Assembly: GCA_030149115.1 (NCBI GenBank)
Contig: JASBSE010000133.1
Location: 1 to 8,451, forward strand
Reading direction: 5' to 3'
DNA from: Winogradskyella sp.
GTDB lineage: Bacteria > Bacteroidota > Bacteroidia > Flavobacteriales > Flavobacteriaceae
Length of the DNA stretch: 8,451 nucleotides
Below the pieces are notes generated by a model. It did no database searches. It was not told the origin of the DNA and was given only the letters and a program-made list of their open reading frames with translations. Of the stretch, positions 7,787 through 8,451 are shown in pieces. A program made the position numbers and the translations under genes. Positions within the stretch are counted from its first letter, which is position 1. Every line of letters begins with the position of its first letter.

Positions 7787-7815
7787 ACAAGTTTTTTTAA
7801 GCTTATGCATCTAAA
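7787..7815 (+). promoter_or_regulatory. Putative ECF-type promoter of the anti-sigma gene (copy 2)
   Basis: ACAAGTTTTT (7787-7796) and GCATCT (7807-7812) repeat both blocks of the motif at 7149-7174 with exactly the same spacing; 20 of 26 positions agree overall. Read as ACAAGTT-N16-TCTAAA it would start transcription near 7821, about 8 nt before the ATG at 7829. It begins 2 nt after the sigma-gene stop codon and fills most of the 43-bp gap. It could give separate, sigma-dependent expression of the inhibitor and sensor. Confidence 0.45.
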
Positions 7816-7828
7816 TAACAAATGATTT

Positions 7829-8140
7829 ATGATGAAAGATACTGAGTTAAACAAAAAAGTAAAAGCTACGCTAAATGTAGCTGATACTATCCAGGAGGTA
7901 AAGGTGTCTCCTTTTCTTAAGGATAGAATATTAAACAATTTAAACACTGAGATTGATGAAACCCAAAAGGTTTGGGCTTGGTTTACTCCTAAGTTTCAGT
8001 TAGCAACTTTAATTGTGGTTATTTTACTCAATGTATATGCATACAAGGTATTGACTTCGGATAATTATAATACAACCGTTGAAGAGTTTGTAGATACCTA
8101 CGATTTTGGGGAAGAAACATATACATCTATTTTTAATTAG
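7829..8140 (+). CDS. Single-pass membrane protein, probable anti-sigma factor
   Basis: This 103-residue protein has no signal peptide. A cytoplasmic part (about 1-55) contains a predicted helical region with SPFLKDRILNNL (27-38), which recalls small Bacteroidota proteins encoded beside ECF sigma genes. One membrane segment follows (about 56-73, QLATLIVVILLNVYAYKV). The remaining acidic tail of about 30 residues (EEFVDTYDFGEE) would face the periplasm. Size, topology and position directly after the sigma gene fit a short anti-sigma factor that holds the sigma at the inner membrane, as CnrY does with CnrH. I see no zinc-binding HxxxCxxC motif, so it is not a classical ZAS-type anti-sigma. The start has two consecutive ATG codons (7829 and 7832) and either could be used. 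The partner role rests on context; the membrane topology is much better supported. Confidence 0.7.
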   Translation: MMKDTELNKKVKATLNVADTIQEVKVSPFLKDRILNNLNTEIDETQKVWAWFTPKFQLATLIVVILLNVYAYKVLTSDNYNTTVEEFVDTYDFGEETYTSIFN

Positions 8141-8147
8141 TTGAGTT

Positions 8148-8451
8148 ATGAAAAAACAAACCATATTATACATATTACTTATTGTTCTTTTTATTTCTAA
8201 TGCGTTTTTTGTTTTTCATCATTTAACAGGATTTGGTGATAAAGACCATAAGCCTCATTTTTCTATGGTAGAAGAATTAAACTTTAACCAAGAGCAACAA
8301 GAGGCTTATGACAAGATGCGAAGTGAGCATTTTGATAAAATGAAATCCTATTCTAAAAGAATTGGCGAGTTAAAAGAGGAAATGTATTCTAATACAGAAG
8401 AAGATGAAGTATCTAAAGTGTTCTTAGATTCTGTAATAGATTTAATTGCAA
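8148..8451 (+). CDS. Partial CpxP/CnrX-like periplasmic sensor protein, cut by window edge
   Basis: An uninterrupted reading frame begins with ATG 7 bp after the previous stop and runs for 101 codons off the right end, so the C terminus is missing. Residues 6-23 (ILYILLIVLFISNAFFVF) form a signal anchor or uncleaved signal sequence after MKKQT. The exported part is helical, charged and Met/His-rich. The segment ELNFNQEQQEAYDKMRSEH (43-61) resembles the L-x-L-x-x-x-Q core of the Spy/CpxP/CnrX (LTXXQ, heavy-metal-resistance) family. Histidines at 24, 25, 34, 37 and 61 could bind metal. Third place after a sigma and a putative anti-sigma gene fits a periplasmic sensor controlling the anti-sigma, as in the Cnr system. 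Alternatively it is a Spy-like chaperone under sigma control. Family assignment is by eye. Confidence 0.7.
   Translation, partial: MKKQTILYILLIVLFISNAFFVFHHLTGFGDKDHKPHFSMVEELNFNQEQQEAYDKMRSEHFDKMKSYSKRIGELKEEMYSNTEEDEVSKVFLDSVIDLIA

Noticed and set aside
7900..7914. Small inverted repeat AAAGG/CCTTT in the anti-sigma gene
   Set aside because: Only five pairs and within coding sequence; no regulatory context.
7756..7947. Minus-strand open frame across the sigma/anti-sigma junction
   Set aside because: Its hydrophobic translation is the antisense of Lys/Glu-rich coding sequence, and it overlaps two supported genes.
7962..7976. Perfect hairpin CCCAAA-AGG-TTTGGG in the anti-sigma gene
   Set aside because: Short, inside coding sequence, without a U-tract; probably a codon coincidence.
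1..8451. CRISPR array, insertion sequence, tRNA or prophage signals
   Set aside because: I saw no regularly spaced repeats, transposase motifs, terminal inverted repeats or tRNA-like cloverleaf; gene content and composition look uniform and chromosomal.

Overview
The window is AT-rich and reads as a chromosome segment of a member of Bacteroidota, most likely a marine Flavobacteriaceae. Three things support this: a secreted nuclease ending in a type IX secretion (Por) sorting domain, upstream boxes matching the Bacteroidota housekeeping promoter element TAnnTTTG, and no clear Shine-Dalgarno sequences. Family assignments come from motifs read by eye; no database search was run.

Layout. Bases 1-182 hold no protein gene. 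They contain a candidate small structured RNA on the minus strand, with a TAnnTTTG box, a long-range 10-bp helix and an intrinsic terminator. Next come three minus-strand genes. purL (183-3845) encodes the large single-chain phosphoribosylformylglycinamidine synthase and has its own promoter box. It is separated by a strong terminator from a two-gene unit: an RsmB/NOP-type RNA cytosine methyltransferase (5845-7059) followed 10 bp later by a secreted endonuclease I with FN3 and T9SS sorting domains (4008-5834).

A 147-bp divergent intergenic region separates these from a plus-strand operon. It encodes an ECF sigma factor with a TTG start (7207-7785), a small single-pass membrane protein that is probably its anti-sigma factor (7829-8140), and the start of a membrane-anchored or exported protein resembling CpxP/CnrX-type sensors (8148 to the window edge). 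The gene set resembles the CnrH/CnrY/CnrX type of envelope-stress or metal-sensing module.

The most notable signals are not coding. First, the same two-part motif, ACAAGTTTTT then GCATCT at identical spacing, lies upstream of both the sigma gene and the anti-sigma gene, with the geometry of an ECF promoter (ACAAGTT-N16-TCT). This suggests the sigma factor activates itself and separately activates its inhibitor. Second, the RNA candidate downstream of purL carries two UUAGGGU repeats in predicted unpaired positions.
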